Shown: positions 16,876-25,385 of the stretch, piece after piece
Numbering within the stretch: position 1 is the stretch's first letter
Layout of the letters: every line of letters begins with the position of its first letter
Assembly (NCBI RefSeq): GCF_000235425.2
Contig: NZ_KI912266.1
Coordinates: forward strand, 2,300,142-2,364,141
From: Pseudofrankia saprophytica
GTDB taxonomy: Bacteria; Actinomycetota; Actinomycetes; Frankiales; Frankiaceae
Direction of reading: 5' to 3'
DNA length: 64,000 nucleotides
Notes under the pieces: generated by a model
Database searches by the model: none
Seen by the model: the letters and a program-made list of their open reading frames with translations, nothing else
Told to the model about the DNA's origin: nothing
Translations under genes and position numbers: made by a program

Positions 16876-18219
16876 TCAGTGCTGCTCGGCGTAGCTCCGT
16901 TGCGCGGGGACCACGGCGCGCCGATAGGCGGGCTTGCGGGAGACCAGCGGATGCAGGTCCTCGCAGAACCAGGTCAGTAGCAGGAGGACGAGGTAGCCGA
17001 CGACCGGGCTGAGCAGGCTGCTCGACAGCACGAAGTAGAAGAACAGAAGAGAACCGGACAGCACGAACGACGGCGAGCCACGAATGAACGCGGTGGCAAG
17101 GAAGAGCAGGAAGGCGACGCCGCCGATCAATCCGTACTCGAGGATCAGCTTGGGCACGAGCGCGTAGTTCAGCGGCAGCCCGGTCCTGGCGAGGAAGGCG
17201 GCTGAGTCACGGTCGGACCAGCCGGGCCCGTGGCCCACCAGCGCCGTGCCCGGATGTTGGGAGAGGTCGTCGTACATCCGGGTGTAGGGCTGCACGAACC
17301 GCAGGCTGCCGCTGGACTGGCTGGAGGAGGTCTCCGTGGCCCGGGAGGCAAAGATGTCGGCGGCCGGGGTGAGGGACAGCACCGCCACGATCACCCCCAC
17401 GATGGCCAGCGCGGAGACCGTGAACCTGACGCCCTTGTGGACCGCGAGCAGCACACCGGCGACCCCGAGGAGCAGTACTCCGGTACCCGACACCGTGCTG
17501 AGGATGGCCAGCAGGTACAGCGGGTACCGCCACCAGCGCATCTTGCGCAGCACCCCGACGACCAGGCCCATGGCCAGGAACTGCGAGGTGTACGACGCCT
17601 CCAGCCCGAGGAAGGCGTTCGACTTGTAGAGCGTGGAGCCGTACCGCACGGGATACGAGGTGTTGAAGTCGTGCGCCAGGAACTGCGACGGCACGATGCT
17701 GGCGAGGACGTCCGAGTACTTCCAGCCGACCAGCTGGAGCGCGAACTGCAGCACGGCGAGGCCGGCGAACACGGAGGTCATGATGACGAACCGGTCGAGC
17801 AGCCGGGGCAGGAGCACCTTGCTGTGCGCGCGCGACAGCCCCAGGCAGAACGGCGCGTAGACGGCCACCAGTAGCAGCAGCGAGTTCAGCGAGACGTTGT
17901 CCTCGCCACGCGTGAACGCGAGGAACGCGACGGCGCAGCAGACCGCCATGGCGATCAGGTAGGCCCTGGTGCGCACCAGGTGGATGCGCAGGCCGCCCCG
18001 GGCCACCATCAGCAGCATGCCGAACAGGACCACCGGTAGCACCACGGAGACGCCGGTTCCCCCGACGGGGACCGAGATGCGCTGCAGGAACAGCTCGCAG
18101 AACATCAGGACGGTCAGGATGCGGAGAGTCGACCGGTCCGCCTCGGCCGCACGCTGCGCCGCATCCGGAGTCGGGATCACCCAGGTACGCGGGATGCGGG
18201 TGGTCAGCGTCGTCACCAT
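16876..18219 (-). CDS. Wzy/O-antigen-ligase-type membrane polymerase
   Basis: A 447-residue integral membrane protein with about 11 hydrophobic segments. The long non-membrane loop at about 290-345 has the Wzy_C-like pattern MYDDLSQHPGTALVGHGPGW, followed by hydrophobic helices with a short loop PKLILEYGLIGG. Such proteins polymerise lipid-linked repeat units or ligate glycans on the outer face of the membrane. With the flippase and Wzz it completes a Wzx/Wzy-type export set. It is divergent from the GH26-like lipoprotein gene. Start taken as the ATG at 18217-18219; no clear ribosome-binding site is seen. Confidence 0.82.
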   Translation of the reverse strand: MVTTLTTRIPRTWVIPTPDAAQRAAEADRSTLRILTVLMFCELFLQRISVPVGGTGVSVVLPVVLFGMLLMVARGGLRIHLVRTRAYLIAMAVCCAVAFLAFTRGEDNVSLNSLLLLVAVYAPFCLGLSRAHSKVLLPRLLDRFVIMTSVFAGLAVLQFALQLVGWKYSDVLASIVPSQFLAHDFNTSYPVRYGSTLYKSNAFLGLEASYTSQFLAMGLVVGVLRKMRWWRYPLYLLAILSTVSGTGVLLLGVAGVLLAVHKGVRFTVSALAIVGVIVAVLSLTPAADIFASRATETSSSQSSGSLRFVQPYTRMYDDLSQHPGTALVGHGPGWSDRDSAAFLARTGLPLNYALVPKLILEYGLIGGVAFLLFLATAFIRGSPSFVLSGSLLFFYFVLSSSLLSPVVGYLVLLLLTWFCEDLHPLVSRKPAYRRAVVPAQRSYAEQH

Positions 18220-18472
18220 GTCCGGCCGTCTCCTGTCGACCTTGTGTGGTCTGCCACTACCACTCCATCGCTAGGCGGCCGCCGCGCGGCCTGTACGGTG
18301 CTGGCCGCTGCCGCGGCGTCTACGTTGCGGGCCGAGACCGCGCCCGTCGGGAGCCTTGGGCGCGCTCCGGGCGGGCGGTTCGACTCATACAGTGACACCT
18401 GGGTGTTTGCCCGGGCGGAAGTCGCAAATATGAGCATCGACGCCGTCAAGCAGTTCACTCTATGCCGTCTTT

Positions 18473-18509
18473 GCTGGCGTCCCGGCGCCGGGGGCGCCGG
18501 GACGCCAGC
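18473..18509. other. Perfect 17-bp inverted repeat
   Basis: GCTGGCGTCCCGGCGCC at 18473-18489 is exactly complementary to 18493-18509 around a GGG loop. There is no U-tract on either strand. It lies between divergent promoters, so a classical terminator role is unlikely unless it insulates them. Confidence 0.85.
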
Positions 18510-18563
18510 CCACAACGGCCAGGCTCCAGCTGGGAACTTGGTGGTGGGCGGCCGTCGTCGTGT

Positions 18564-18576
18564 CTAGGTGACAGGT
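18564..18576. promoter_or_regulatory. 13-base element shared with the other GH26 upstream region (copy 1)
   Basis: CTAGGTGACAGGT, which matches 12 of 13 bases at 28925-28937. Both copies lie in a divergent region between a polysaccharide gene on the minus strand and a GH26-like gene on the plus strand. Probable operator or activator site; the protein is unknown. Confidence 0.4.
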
Positions 18577-18704
18577 AGGTGCCTAAGTCGGCGAGTCTTA
18601 CGTAAGGTAAGGGTTGTCGACGGCAGGGCGCTCTCGTGACATCCGGTCCGCCGGTGTGCAGATCGCGACGCGCCCGGGGAGGGACGCCGAGCGGCATCGC
18701 CGTC

Positions 18705-19847
18705 ATGAAGGGAAAACGGGTGGGGGAGCGCCATGGCACAGGTCGGGGGTCGGGCGGGTCATCCCCGTCGACCGTGGCCGCTGGGAGGGCGCCCGCTCGC
18801 GCCCCCAGGCGACGCCGGGCGGGTGGTCGCGCCATCCGGGCGGGGGCCGCGCTGACGGCCGTCCTGGTCGCCCTGGCAGGGCTTGCCGCGTGTTCGAAAT
18901 CGGACAAGGACAAGTCCGACAAGCCCAGCCCCGCCATCGCGTCGCTTGGTGGCCTGGGTGTGCGCTGGATGTCCGGCGCGAACGCGAACTACCCGATGGA
19001 CATCGACCAGTGGGCGAAGTGGACCGGGCGGCCCGTCGACCTGGCGCTGATGTTCGTCACGCGCGACAGCTGGGCCAATTTGGTCTCCCCGCACTGGCCG
19101 CTGGATGCCTACACCAGGGACAAGTGGCCGGGTCAGATCTCGGTCGCCGTACCGCTCTGGCCGGTCGACCACAGTGGCGCGCCGGTCGACGGCGCGAACG
19201 AGAACGACTGCGCCGCCGGCGCCTACGACCAGTACTTCGCGCAGCTCGGGGGAAACCTGCAGAAGTACGGCCGCCCCGACGCGATCGTGCGGCTTGGCTG
19301 GGAGTTCAACGGCGACTGGTTCAACTGGTACCCGCGCGATGTCGAGGTCTGGAAGAACTGCTACCAGCACGAGGTGGCCGCGCTGCGCTCGACCGCCCCC
19401 GAGGTCCAGATCGACTGGACCATGAGCATGCACCGCGACACGTTGCCCGACGGGACCGATGTCTGGGCCGCCTACCCCGGCGACGACTACGTCGACATCA
19501 TCGGGGTCGACTACTACGACATGGCCCCGCCCGCGCCCACGGAGAAGATCTGGGACGACCTGTGTGACAACCCGTCGGGCCTGTGCAACATCGTCAAGGA
19601 GGCCCGGGCGCACGGAAAGAAGTTCTCCGTGCCCGAGTGGGGGGTCGTGAGCGCCAGCGACGGCGGCGGCGACAACCCCTTCTTCGTCGAGAAGATGTAC
19701 GAGACGTTTCGGGCGAATACGGACGTTCTCGCCTACGAGTCCTACTGGAACAACCACGAGCCCGACAACGTCCACTCGTCGTTGCTCAACCCGGTGCTGA
19801 ACCCGAGGTCGGCGAAGCGCTACCAGCAGCTTTTCGGCGCGGGCTGA
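18705..19847 (+). CDS. GH26-like glycoside hydrolase, lipoprotein
   Basis: About 380 residues. A basic n-region and hydrophobic core end in LAGLAACS, a lipobox, so the mature protein is tethered outside the membrane. The catalytic domain fits GH26: LGWEFNGDWFNWY supplies the acid/base Glu and FSVPEWGVV the nucleophile Glu late in the chain; VDIIGVDYYD is a typical strand between them. GH26 enzymes cut beta-mannans or related beta-glycans, so this one probably trims or releases the locus polysaccharide. It shares this whole architecture with the protein at 29251. ATG 18705 is chosen; GTG 18636 and GTG 18774 are alternatives. Confidence 0.82.
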   Translation: MKGKRVGERHGTGRGSGGSSPSTVAAGRAPARAPRRRRAGGRAIRAGAALTAVLVALAGLAACSKSDKDKSDKPSPAIASLGGLGVRWMSGANANYPMDIDQWAKWTGRPVDLALMFVTRDSWANLVSPHWPLDAYTRDKWPGQISVAVPLWPVDHSGAPVDGANENDCAAGAYDQYFAQLGGNLQKYGRPDAIVRLGWEFNGDWFNWYPRDVEVWKNCYQHEVAALRSTAPEVQIDWTMSMHRDTLPDGTDVWAAYPGDDYVDIIGVDYYDMAPPAPTEKIWDDLCDNPSGLCNIVKEARAHGKKFSVPEWGVVSASDGGGDNPFFVEKMYETFRANTDVLAYESYWNNHEPDNVHSSLLNPVLNPRSAKRYQQLFGAG

Positions 19848-20148
19848 CCGGTTCCGCCGAGGCCGGGACCTGGGCGCACGGCGGGGCTCCTGGGAGATGC
19901 CGGTCCACCTGGCGCTCGCGCGCCGCGCGGACGAATCCGGACTGGCCATATCGGGAACGACCCGCTATGTCCTCATGACCGCCCGCGCGATAACCTGCTC
20001 CCAACGTGCGCCGGAAGGTCGCAGGCGCCGCCGCGCCAACAGCGCTCACATCATCATCAGGTCGGCGGGCGAGCCGAGACTGGTGCTCTGATGTGGCCTG
20101 CGCTGGTTTCGACCCCGGGCACATCGGTCGGACCTGGAGGCCCGAAAC
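19848..20148. other. Intergenic region before the FkbM gene
   Basis: 301 bases with no credible gene. GGAGG at 20136-20140 is the ribosome-binding site of the FkbM gene. I see no clear terminator or promoter. Confidence 0.45.
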
Positions 20149-20904
20149 ATGGGGGAGCAGATCAACCGACAGCTGGGCAGCGCACGGCGGGTGGTGAACG
20201 AGCTCGGCCTTGGCCCGGCGCTCAAGGCGGTGCGCCGCAACGTCCTGCCCACCGCCCGGCGAAACGCGGTCGACGACAGGAACCTCGCGCTGCTGCTTGC
20301 CTTCGTGCTGGACGCGGAGGCGAACTGCATCGATGTGGGGGCGCACCGCGGCGACGTCCTCCGGGTGATGGTGCACAACGCGCCGCGCGGCCAGCACATG
20401 GCCTTCGAGCCGATTCCGGACTTCTACGAGGACCTGCGTGCCGCGTACCCGTCCGTGGTCGTGCGCCGCGCCGCGCTGTCCGATCAGGTGGGCACCAGCT
20501 CGTTCGCGTACGTGCGCAGCCGCCCGGCCTACAGCGGGCTGCGTGAGCGGCTGCCGGAGGGGACGGAGGAGGTCGAGCACATCCAGGTGGACGTCGAGAC
20601 CCTCGACGACACCGTGCCCGCCGACTACTCGCTCACCCTCCTCAAGATTGACGTCGAGGGCGGTGAGTACGGGGTCCTGAAGGGCGGACTGAAGCTGCTG
20701 ACCCGGTCTCGGCCGCATGTCGTGTTCGAGTTCGGGTCGGCCGCCCGCGAGTACGGCACGACGCCCGACCAGATGTACGACCTTCTCGACGGCGACGTCG
20801 GCCTGCGTATCTACGACATGACCGGCGCCGGCCCGTACACCCGTTCCCAGTTCCGGCAGATCTTCGAGTCCGGCCGGCGGTTCAACTTCGTCGCCCACGC
20901 CTGA
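20149..20904 (+). CDS. FkbM-family SAM-dependent methyltransferase
   Basis: A 251-residue protein with the FkbM fold. SAM binding is through NCIDVGAHRGDVLRVM (about 62-77) and AFEPIP (about 85), and the family hallmark LLKIDVEGGEYGVLKG lies near 164-179. Members O-methylate sugars or polyketides. In this locus it most likely caps or decorates a sugar hydroxyl of the polysaccharide. ATG 20149 has GGAGG eight bases upstream. It stands alone between the first GH26-like gene and the deacetylase. Confidence 0.88.
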   Translation: MGEQINRQLGSARRVVNELGLGPALKAVRRNVLPTARRNAVDDRNLALLLAFVLDAEANCIDVGAHRGDVLRVMVHNAPRGQHMAFEPIPDFYEDLRAAYPSVVVRRAALSDQVGTSSFAYVRSRPAYSGLRERLPEGTEEVEHIQVDVETLDDTVPADYSLTLLKIDVEGGEYGVLKGGLKLLTRSRPHVVFEFGSAAREYGTTPDQMYDLLDGDVGLRIYDMTGAGPYTRSQFRQIFESGRRFNFVAHA

Positions 20905-21111
20905 CCGTCGTCGCCCGGGCCAACCATTCAAAGAGTGGTCCGCGCGGGCGGGATGCGCGTTCGGGACGCTGACGACCGCGGCTCTTCGGCGCGGGTTGAC
21001 CTGCGCCTGCCGGCCGCAGAGGGCCCAAGGGCCCTTCGATAGGCTCATCTCGGTCATCGATCGAGTCGGGTCCGGGTGCGCGGGGGATCCGGGTGCCGCG
21101 GAGGAGTGGTG

Positions 21112-22023
21112 ATGGACGGGTCCAGCGACGGCGAAGCCGGTGGTGGCGGCGCGGGCTCAACTGCGCGGGCGGTGACGGCCGTGCGGGGACTGGTGCGGCC
21201 GGCCGCGCTGCGCGAGGGAGCCCTGCAGCCGGCCCGCTCGGCCTACCGGCGGGCGTGGATGCGCCGCGGCCGGGACATCACCCGGGCGATGTCCCGGGCC
21301 TCGTGCCTGGTGGTCGCTCCGCACCCCGACGACGAGACCCTCGGCTGCGGGGTTTCGATCATGCGCAAGCGGGAGGCCGGTACCCAGGTCACCGTGGTGA
21401 TCGTCAGTGACGGCGCGGCGGCCGAGCCGGCGTACCTCCCGCCCGCCGAGCTCATCGCCCTGCGCAAGGAGGAGGCCCGCCGGGCGGGCAGCCGCCTCGG
21501 GCTGCGGGCGGCGGACATCCGCTTCCTGGACGTGCCCGACACCATGGTCGGGGAGCACGTCGACGAGGTGGCCGACCGGCTCGCGGAGCTGATCAAGGAG
21601 CTGGGGCCCGAGCAGCTGCTCATCCCGACCTCCTGCGAGGGCCACCCCGATCACGACGCGACGAACGTGGCCGCGCTCGAGGCCGCCAAGAAGGCCGGAT
21701 TCACCGGCCAGGTTCTCGAGTACGGCGTCTGGATGTGGACGCACTGGCCGTGGACCCGCGGTTATGGCACCGAGGGGTACACCCCTCGGCGCATGCTGCG
21801 CGACCCGATGGACCGTATCCGCGAGGTGCGCCCGCTGCTGGTGGGCGCCAAGGGCTACCGCGCGCGCCAGGCATACGCGCTCGCCGCGCACAGCAGCCAG
21901 GTCAGCGGCCCGAACGGGGGCGGGGCCACCCTGCCCAGGTCGCTGCTCGCGGCCACCCGAGGCCCCTTCGAGCTCTACCTGGAAGCCGGAGCGCTGTCAC
22001 ACCTGAACTTCACGCGGGCCTGA
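21112..22023 (+). CDS. PIG-L/LmbE-family N-deacetylase
   Basis: A 303-residue zinc hydrolase. The signature VAPHPDDETLGCG (near 72-84) and a second metal motif GHPDHDATN (near 180) match PIG-L/LmbE enzymes such as GlcNAc-PI deacetylase, MshB and Mca. It is distinct from the Mca-type paralogue at 60382. Members remove N-acetyl from sugars; here a precursor or polymer GlcNAc-type residue is the likely substrate. The 35 residues before the domain are Gly/Ala-rich. ATG 21112 has GAGGAG five bases before it, better than the GTG-type start at 21076. Confidence 0.85.
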   Translation: MDGSSDGEAGGGGAGSTARAVTAVRGLVRPAALREGALQPARSAYRRAWMRRGRDITRAMSRASCLVVAPHPDDETLGCGVSIMRKREAGTQVTVVIVSDGAAAEPAYLPPAELIALRKEEARRAGSRLGLRAADIRFLDVPDTMVGEHVDEVADRLAELIKELGPEQLLIPTSCEGHPDHDATNVAALEAAKKAGFTGQVLEYGVWMWTHWPWTRGYGTEGYTPRRMLRDPMDRIREVRPLLVGAKGYRARQAYALAAHSSQVSGPNGGGATLPRSLLAATRGPFELYLEAGALSHLNFTRA

Positions 22024-22048
22024 ACTCGAGCATCTCCCGGAGGCCTGC

Positions 22049-22093
22049 GTCTCTCGCGGGCTTGAGTCTCTCGCGGGCCAGTCTCTCGCGGGC
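22049..22093. repeat. Three copies of a 13-mer in the 3' flank of the deacetylase gene
   Basis: GTCTCTCGCGGGC occurs exactly at 22049-22061, 22066-22078 and 22081-22093, with two degenerate relatives on either side (22032 and 22099). It lies in a 217-base gap between convergent genes. Function unknown. Confidence 0.85.
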
Positions 22094-22240
22094 GAGAATC
22101 TCCCGCGTGCCTGAGTCTGGCCCGCGCCCGGCCGCCAGTCGGCGGTCGCGGCGGTCGCCGGTCGTGCCCGGTCGGCCCGCGCGGGCGTCTGGACGCCCGC
22201 GTACGGTCGGCCGGCGGCTGGGGAACCGGCGGCCGGGGAA

Positions 22241-23509
22241 TCAGTGCTGGGCGTCCTCGGCGGGCTTGTCGTGCTGGAAGCGGGCGACCGCCTCCCGGTA
22301 GACCGCCTCGCGGTCGCGGGCGATCTGGAGTGGATCAAGACGAGCCGCGCCGGCCCGGCCGTTCGCCCCGACGGTCTCGGCGAGCTTCGGGTCGGTCAGG
22401 TAGGCGGCGAGCGCGTCGGCGAGCGCCTTCGGGTCCTCCGGCGGGACCACGTCGCCGGCGTGCCAGTCCTGCACGAACGGCGCGATGCCGGTCCGGCTGG
22501 TGGTCACGACCGGGCGGCCGGCGGCCATGCCCTCGACCGCCGCGATGGAGAAGCTCTCGAACCGGCTCGGCACCGCCACCACCCGGGCCTGCCCGTAGAC
22601 GTCGGCGAGCTCGCGCTGCCCGACGTGGCCGGTGAAGACGACCGGCACGTTCAGCTCGTTCGCCCGTCGTTCCAGCCAACGCCCGGTCGGCACGCCGTCT
22701 ATGTGCCCGGACGAGCTGCCGGCGAGGATCAGCTTCGCGTCGATGTCCCGGGCGGCCAGGATGGCGAGCGCGTCGAGGAGGACGTCGATGCCCTTGTTCG
22801 GCTCCAGCCGGCCGACGGTGGCGACCACGGGACCGGTGCGACCCACACCCGACACGGCCGCCCAGGGGCTCGCGTCGAACGGGTTCGGCACGATCGTCAC
22901 GTCCTGGCGGCGCAGCCAGCCGTACGGGCGGACGGTGTCGACCAGCAGCTGGGACGGCGAGGTGACCACGGTCGCGTGGTCGGAGGTGATGCGGTCCAGC
23001 CGGTCGGCGATCCGGCCGCGGACGGACAGGTGCGGGCTCGCGAGGCGCAGCGTCAGCATGGTCGGCGCGTGCATGTGGACGACGACCGGGCAGGACCGGG
23101 TGACCACCTGCATCAGCGCGCGGGTCTCGCCGTCCTGCGTCTCGATCACGTCGGGGTGCAGCCCGGTCTGCCGCAGGTAGGCGGCGTACGACAGGGTCAG
23201 GCTCATCCGTAGCGAGATCGAGTCACGCGGGTAGTTCGGGCCGGTGAGGAACCGGGCGTATTTGCCAAGGGCGCGGCTGATCGGAACGCGCAGGAGGGGG
23301 CGGCGATGCACGTGGACGCCGTCCACGACCTCGTCCACAACCCGGTGACCCTGGGCGCAGATTACGTGAACGTCGTGACCGATCGTGGCGAGGGCCGATG
23401 CCAACACAGCTGTGTAGATACCAGCGCCATCCCAGACAATCGGGGGATACTGCTCACAGAGGAACGTGATGAGCAACTTTCTCTCACCGTTCACGTTCCG
23501 ACGCTCCAT
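22241..23509 (-). CDS. GT4-type glycosyltransferase
   Basis: A 422-residue GT-B enzyme with the full GT4 set: ITFLCEQYPPIVWDGAGIY at the acceptor side, VHMHAPT mid-way, VATVGRLEPNKGIDVLLDA opening the donor domain and VVAVPSRFESFSIAAVEGM near 325-343, where Glu-Ser-Phe-Ser and a Glu eight residues on form the E-x7-E retaining site. Likely a retaining sugar transferase acting on lipid-linked repeat units. ATG 23509 has GGAGG eight bases upstream on the minus strand; the open frame extends to 23602 without a better site. It is the last gene of the minus-strand cluster, 183 bases after the SDR gene. Confidence 0.9.
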   Translation of the reverse strand: MERRNVNGERKLLITFLCEQYPPIVWDGAGIYTAVLASALATIGHDVHVICAQGHRVVDEVVDGVHVHRRPLLRVPISRALGKYARFLTGPNYPRDSISLRMSLTLSYAAYLRQTGLHPDVIETQDGETRALMQVVTRSCPVVVHMHAPTMLTLRLASPHLSVRGRIADRLDRITSDHATVVTSPSQLLVDTVRPYGWLRRQDVTIVPNPFDASPWAAVSGVGRTGPVVATVGRLEPNKGIDVLLDALAILAARDIDAKLILAGSSSGHIDGVPTGRWLERRANELNVPVVFTGHVGQRELADVYGQARVVAVPSRFESFSIAAVEGMAAGRPVVTTSRTGIAPFVQDWHAGDVVPPEDPKALADALAAYLTDPKLAETVGANGRAGAARLDPLQIARDREAVYREAVARFQHDKPAEDAQH

Positions 23510-23692
23510 GCGGTCGACCTCCACCGCCGCCGCCGCCTGCGGCCCTTCGTTGGACCACCGGTGAATCACCGCACACCTCGGTTTCCGGACGCGTGGGCGC
23601 ACCAGCCCATCGATGGTGCATGGACCGCGCGCTGGCCGTGCCGGTGGGCGAAGTCGGCAACGTCACTCTACTGTTGTCCGACTTCGGGGACA

Positions 23693-24457
23693 TCAGTAGC
23701 TCTTCTTGGCCGGCCGCAGGTGGAGCTCGGTCACCTCGGCGCCGGGCGGCAGGCTCAGCACTCCCGCCACGACCTCCGCCACGTCCTGCGGCTGAACCAA
23801 CAGCTCTGGTGCGTAGGGCCGGCCCTCCTTGGCGAAGATGGCCTCCTGCCGAGGAGTCGCGGTGCGGCCCAGATGGATGCCGCATACCCGGATCCCGTCC
23901 GCGTTCACCTCCTGGCGCAAGCTGTCCGTTATCGCCCGCATCGCGTGCTGGGTGGCCGCGAACTGGCCGGTGTTCGCGCCGGCCCGCACGCCCTGTGACG
24001 AGTTCACCACCACTACGTCGCCGCCGCCCGCGCGCAGCGCGGGCAGCAGCTCCTGGGTGAGAGCGTAGGGCGCCCGCACGTTCGCCGCGTACAGCGCGTC
24101 GAGATCCGCGATCTCGGCGTCGGCGTGCGGGCCGCTGGCGTAGCCGCCGGCACTGTGGACCAGGAGGTCCACCCTCGGACCGGCGAGCAGGCCCGCGACC
24201 AGCGCGGAGCGCGCCTCGTCGTCGGTCAGGTCGACCTGCGCCGGGCTCAGCTGACCGGCCATGCCGGCCCGCGTCGCCCGAGCGGCGGCGCCCGGCAGGG
24301 CGTCCAGGCGGGTCTTGTCCCGCCCGACCGCGGTCACCGCCGCTCCCTCGGCGACCAGTCGAAGCGCGATCGCCCGGCCGACGCCGCTGGACGCGCCGGT
24401 GACCACCGCGACCCGGCCAGCCAGCCGCTGGCTCGCCGAGCCTGGCTCGGAGGTCAC
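23693..24457 (-). CDS. Classical SDR-family protein lacking the Tyr-Lys catalytic pair
   Basis: A 254-residue SDR. The cofactor motif VVTGASSGVG (about 17-26), LVHSAGG in the NNAG position and VVVNSSQG with the catalytic Ser region are all present. The YxxxK site reads FAATQ in GQFAATQHAMRAIT, so both catalytic residues are replaced. It begins with GTG 24457 whose bases overlap the stop of the dioxygenase gene (GTGA). Either it has a changed chemistry or it is a non-catalytic partner, perhaps of the IspD-like enzyme two genes upstream, as the reductase/cytidylyltransferase pairs for CDP-ribitol work together. Confidence 0.85.
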   Translation of the reverse strand: MTSEPGSASQRLAGRVAVVTGASSGVGRAIALRLVAEGAAVTAVGRDKTRLDALPGAAARATRAGMAGQLSPAQVDLTDDEARSALVAGLLAGPRVDLLVHSAGGYASGPHADAEIADLDALYAANVRAPYALTQELLPALRAGGGDVVVVNSSQGVRAGANTGQFAATQHAMRAITDSLRQEVNADGIRVCGIHLGRTATPRQEAIFAKEGRPYAPELLVQPQDVAEVVAGVLSLPPGAEVTELHLRPAKKSY

Positions 24458-25374
24458 CGTGTCCCCTCGTAGACCAGGATCGCGTCCGCCATCGGGGGGA
24501 CCTCGTCGTACTCGAGGCACACGTCCTCGGGCAGCCGGGTGAGGTCGGTCGCGCGCAGGTAGTCCCGCATGGTGGTACCGGTGCAGGCCGAGTCGGCGTT
24601 CGGCGCGCCGATGTGGCCGAGCACGTCGTCGTGGTGGACCGTGCGGAAGTCGATGCTGAACCGGGTGCGCCCGGAGGTGTTCGGCACCGACGAGTGCAGC
24701 TGCTGCGCGGAGAAGATGAGCATTCCACCGGCCGGGGCGATCACCCTGGTCTGCGGGAAGAGCTCGACCTCCTCCTGCGGCTTCGGCTGCACCCGGGTGT
24801 CGCTCTTGATGTGCTTCGCGGCCGACGCCCGGTTGGTCGCGTTCCATTCGTAGTAGTTGTATGTGGAAGAACTGTTCTCGACCGGCCGGCCAAAGTACTT
24901 CGGGTGGAAGGCCAGGCCGTTCTCGGGGACGATGTCGAACACCGGGAACCACCAGTTCAGCTGGCAGAACGGCGCCGAGTACCAGGTGTCCCGGTGCGGG
25001 TGGAACGCGTAGGCGATGCCCGAGGTGAGGTAGTCGTCGCTGGTCGACGTGCGCAGCCGGGGCACGTCGAAATAGGTCTTCTCCGGGTCGGCGCCGTGCT
25101 CGACGAGCACCTCCCGGATCAGCTCCTTGCAGCGCGGGTGGTGGATGAACCGCGGCTTGAGATCGGCGAGCAGCGCGGCATAGTCCTCCACCTCCATGTG
25201 GTACTGCGCGGTCTCCGGGTCGAGGTCGCCGAACGCGTCGCGCACCAGCTCCCTGGTGAACTCGACGAACGCGAGCGACGCCGGCTTCGGCCCGTAGACG
25301 AACAGGTCGCCCGCGTACAGGCGGGCGCGCCGCTCGTCATCGGACAGCGTGGACTCGACCAGTACCGTGCTCAT
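24454..25374 (-). CDS. PhyH-like Fe(II)/2-oxoglutarate dioxygenase
   Basis: A 306-residue protein with the double-stranded beta-helix of phytanoyl-CoA-type dioxygenases. Iron ligands are visible as HPHRDTWY (HxD, near 125-132) and the distal His in QQLHSSVPN (near 226-234), with RTRFSIDFR supplying the 2-oxoglutarate-binding Arg. Substrate unknown; within a sugar-nucleotide operon it may hydroxylate or oxidise a CDP-linked intermediate or a glycan substituent. It sits 11 bases after the IspD-like gene and overlaps the SDR start by four bases. Confidence 0.82.
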   Translation of the reverse strand: MSTVLVESTLSDDERRARLYAGDLFVYGPKPASLAFVEFTRELVRDAFGDLDPETAQYHMEVEDYAALLADLKPRFIHHPRCKELIREVLVEHGADPEKTYFDVPRLRTSTSDDYLTSGIAYAFHPHRDTWYSAPFCQLNWWFPVFDIVPENGLAFHPKYFGRPVENSSSTYNYYEWNATNRASAAKHIKSDTRVQPKPQEEVELFPQTRVIAPAGGMLIFSAQQLHSSVPNTSGRTRFSIDFRTVHHDDVLGHIGAPNADSACTGTTMRDYLRATDLTRLPEDVCLEYDEVPPMADAILVYEGTR

Positions 25375-25385
25375 CAGACTCCCCC

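Larger units (their letters stand above)
18220..18704. promoter_or_regulatory. Divergent control region between Wzy-type and GH26-like genes
   Basis: 485 bases without a gene. Notable elements are a perfect 17-bp hairpin at 18473-18509, CTAGGTGACAGGT at 18564-18576 (near-identical to an element upstream of the second GH26-like gene) and the 10-bp palindrome CTTACGTAAG at 18597-18606. Promoters for both directions are expected here. Confidence 0.55.
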
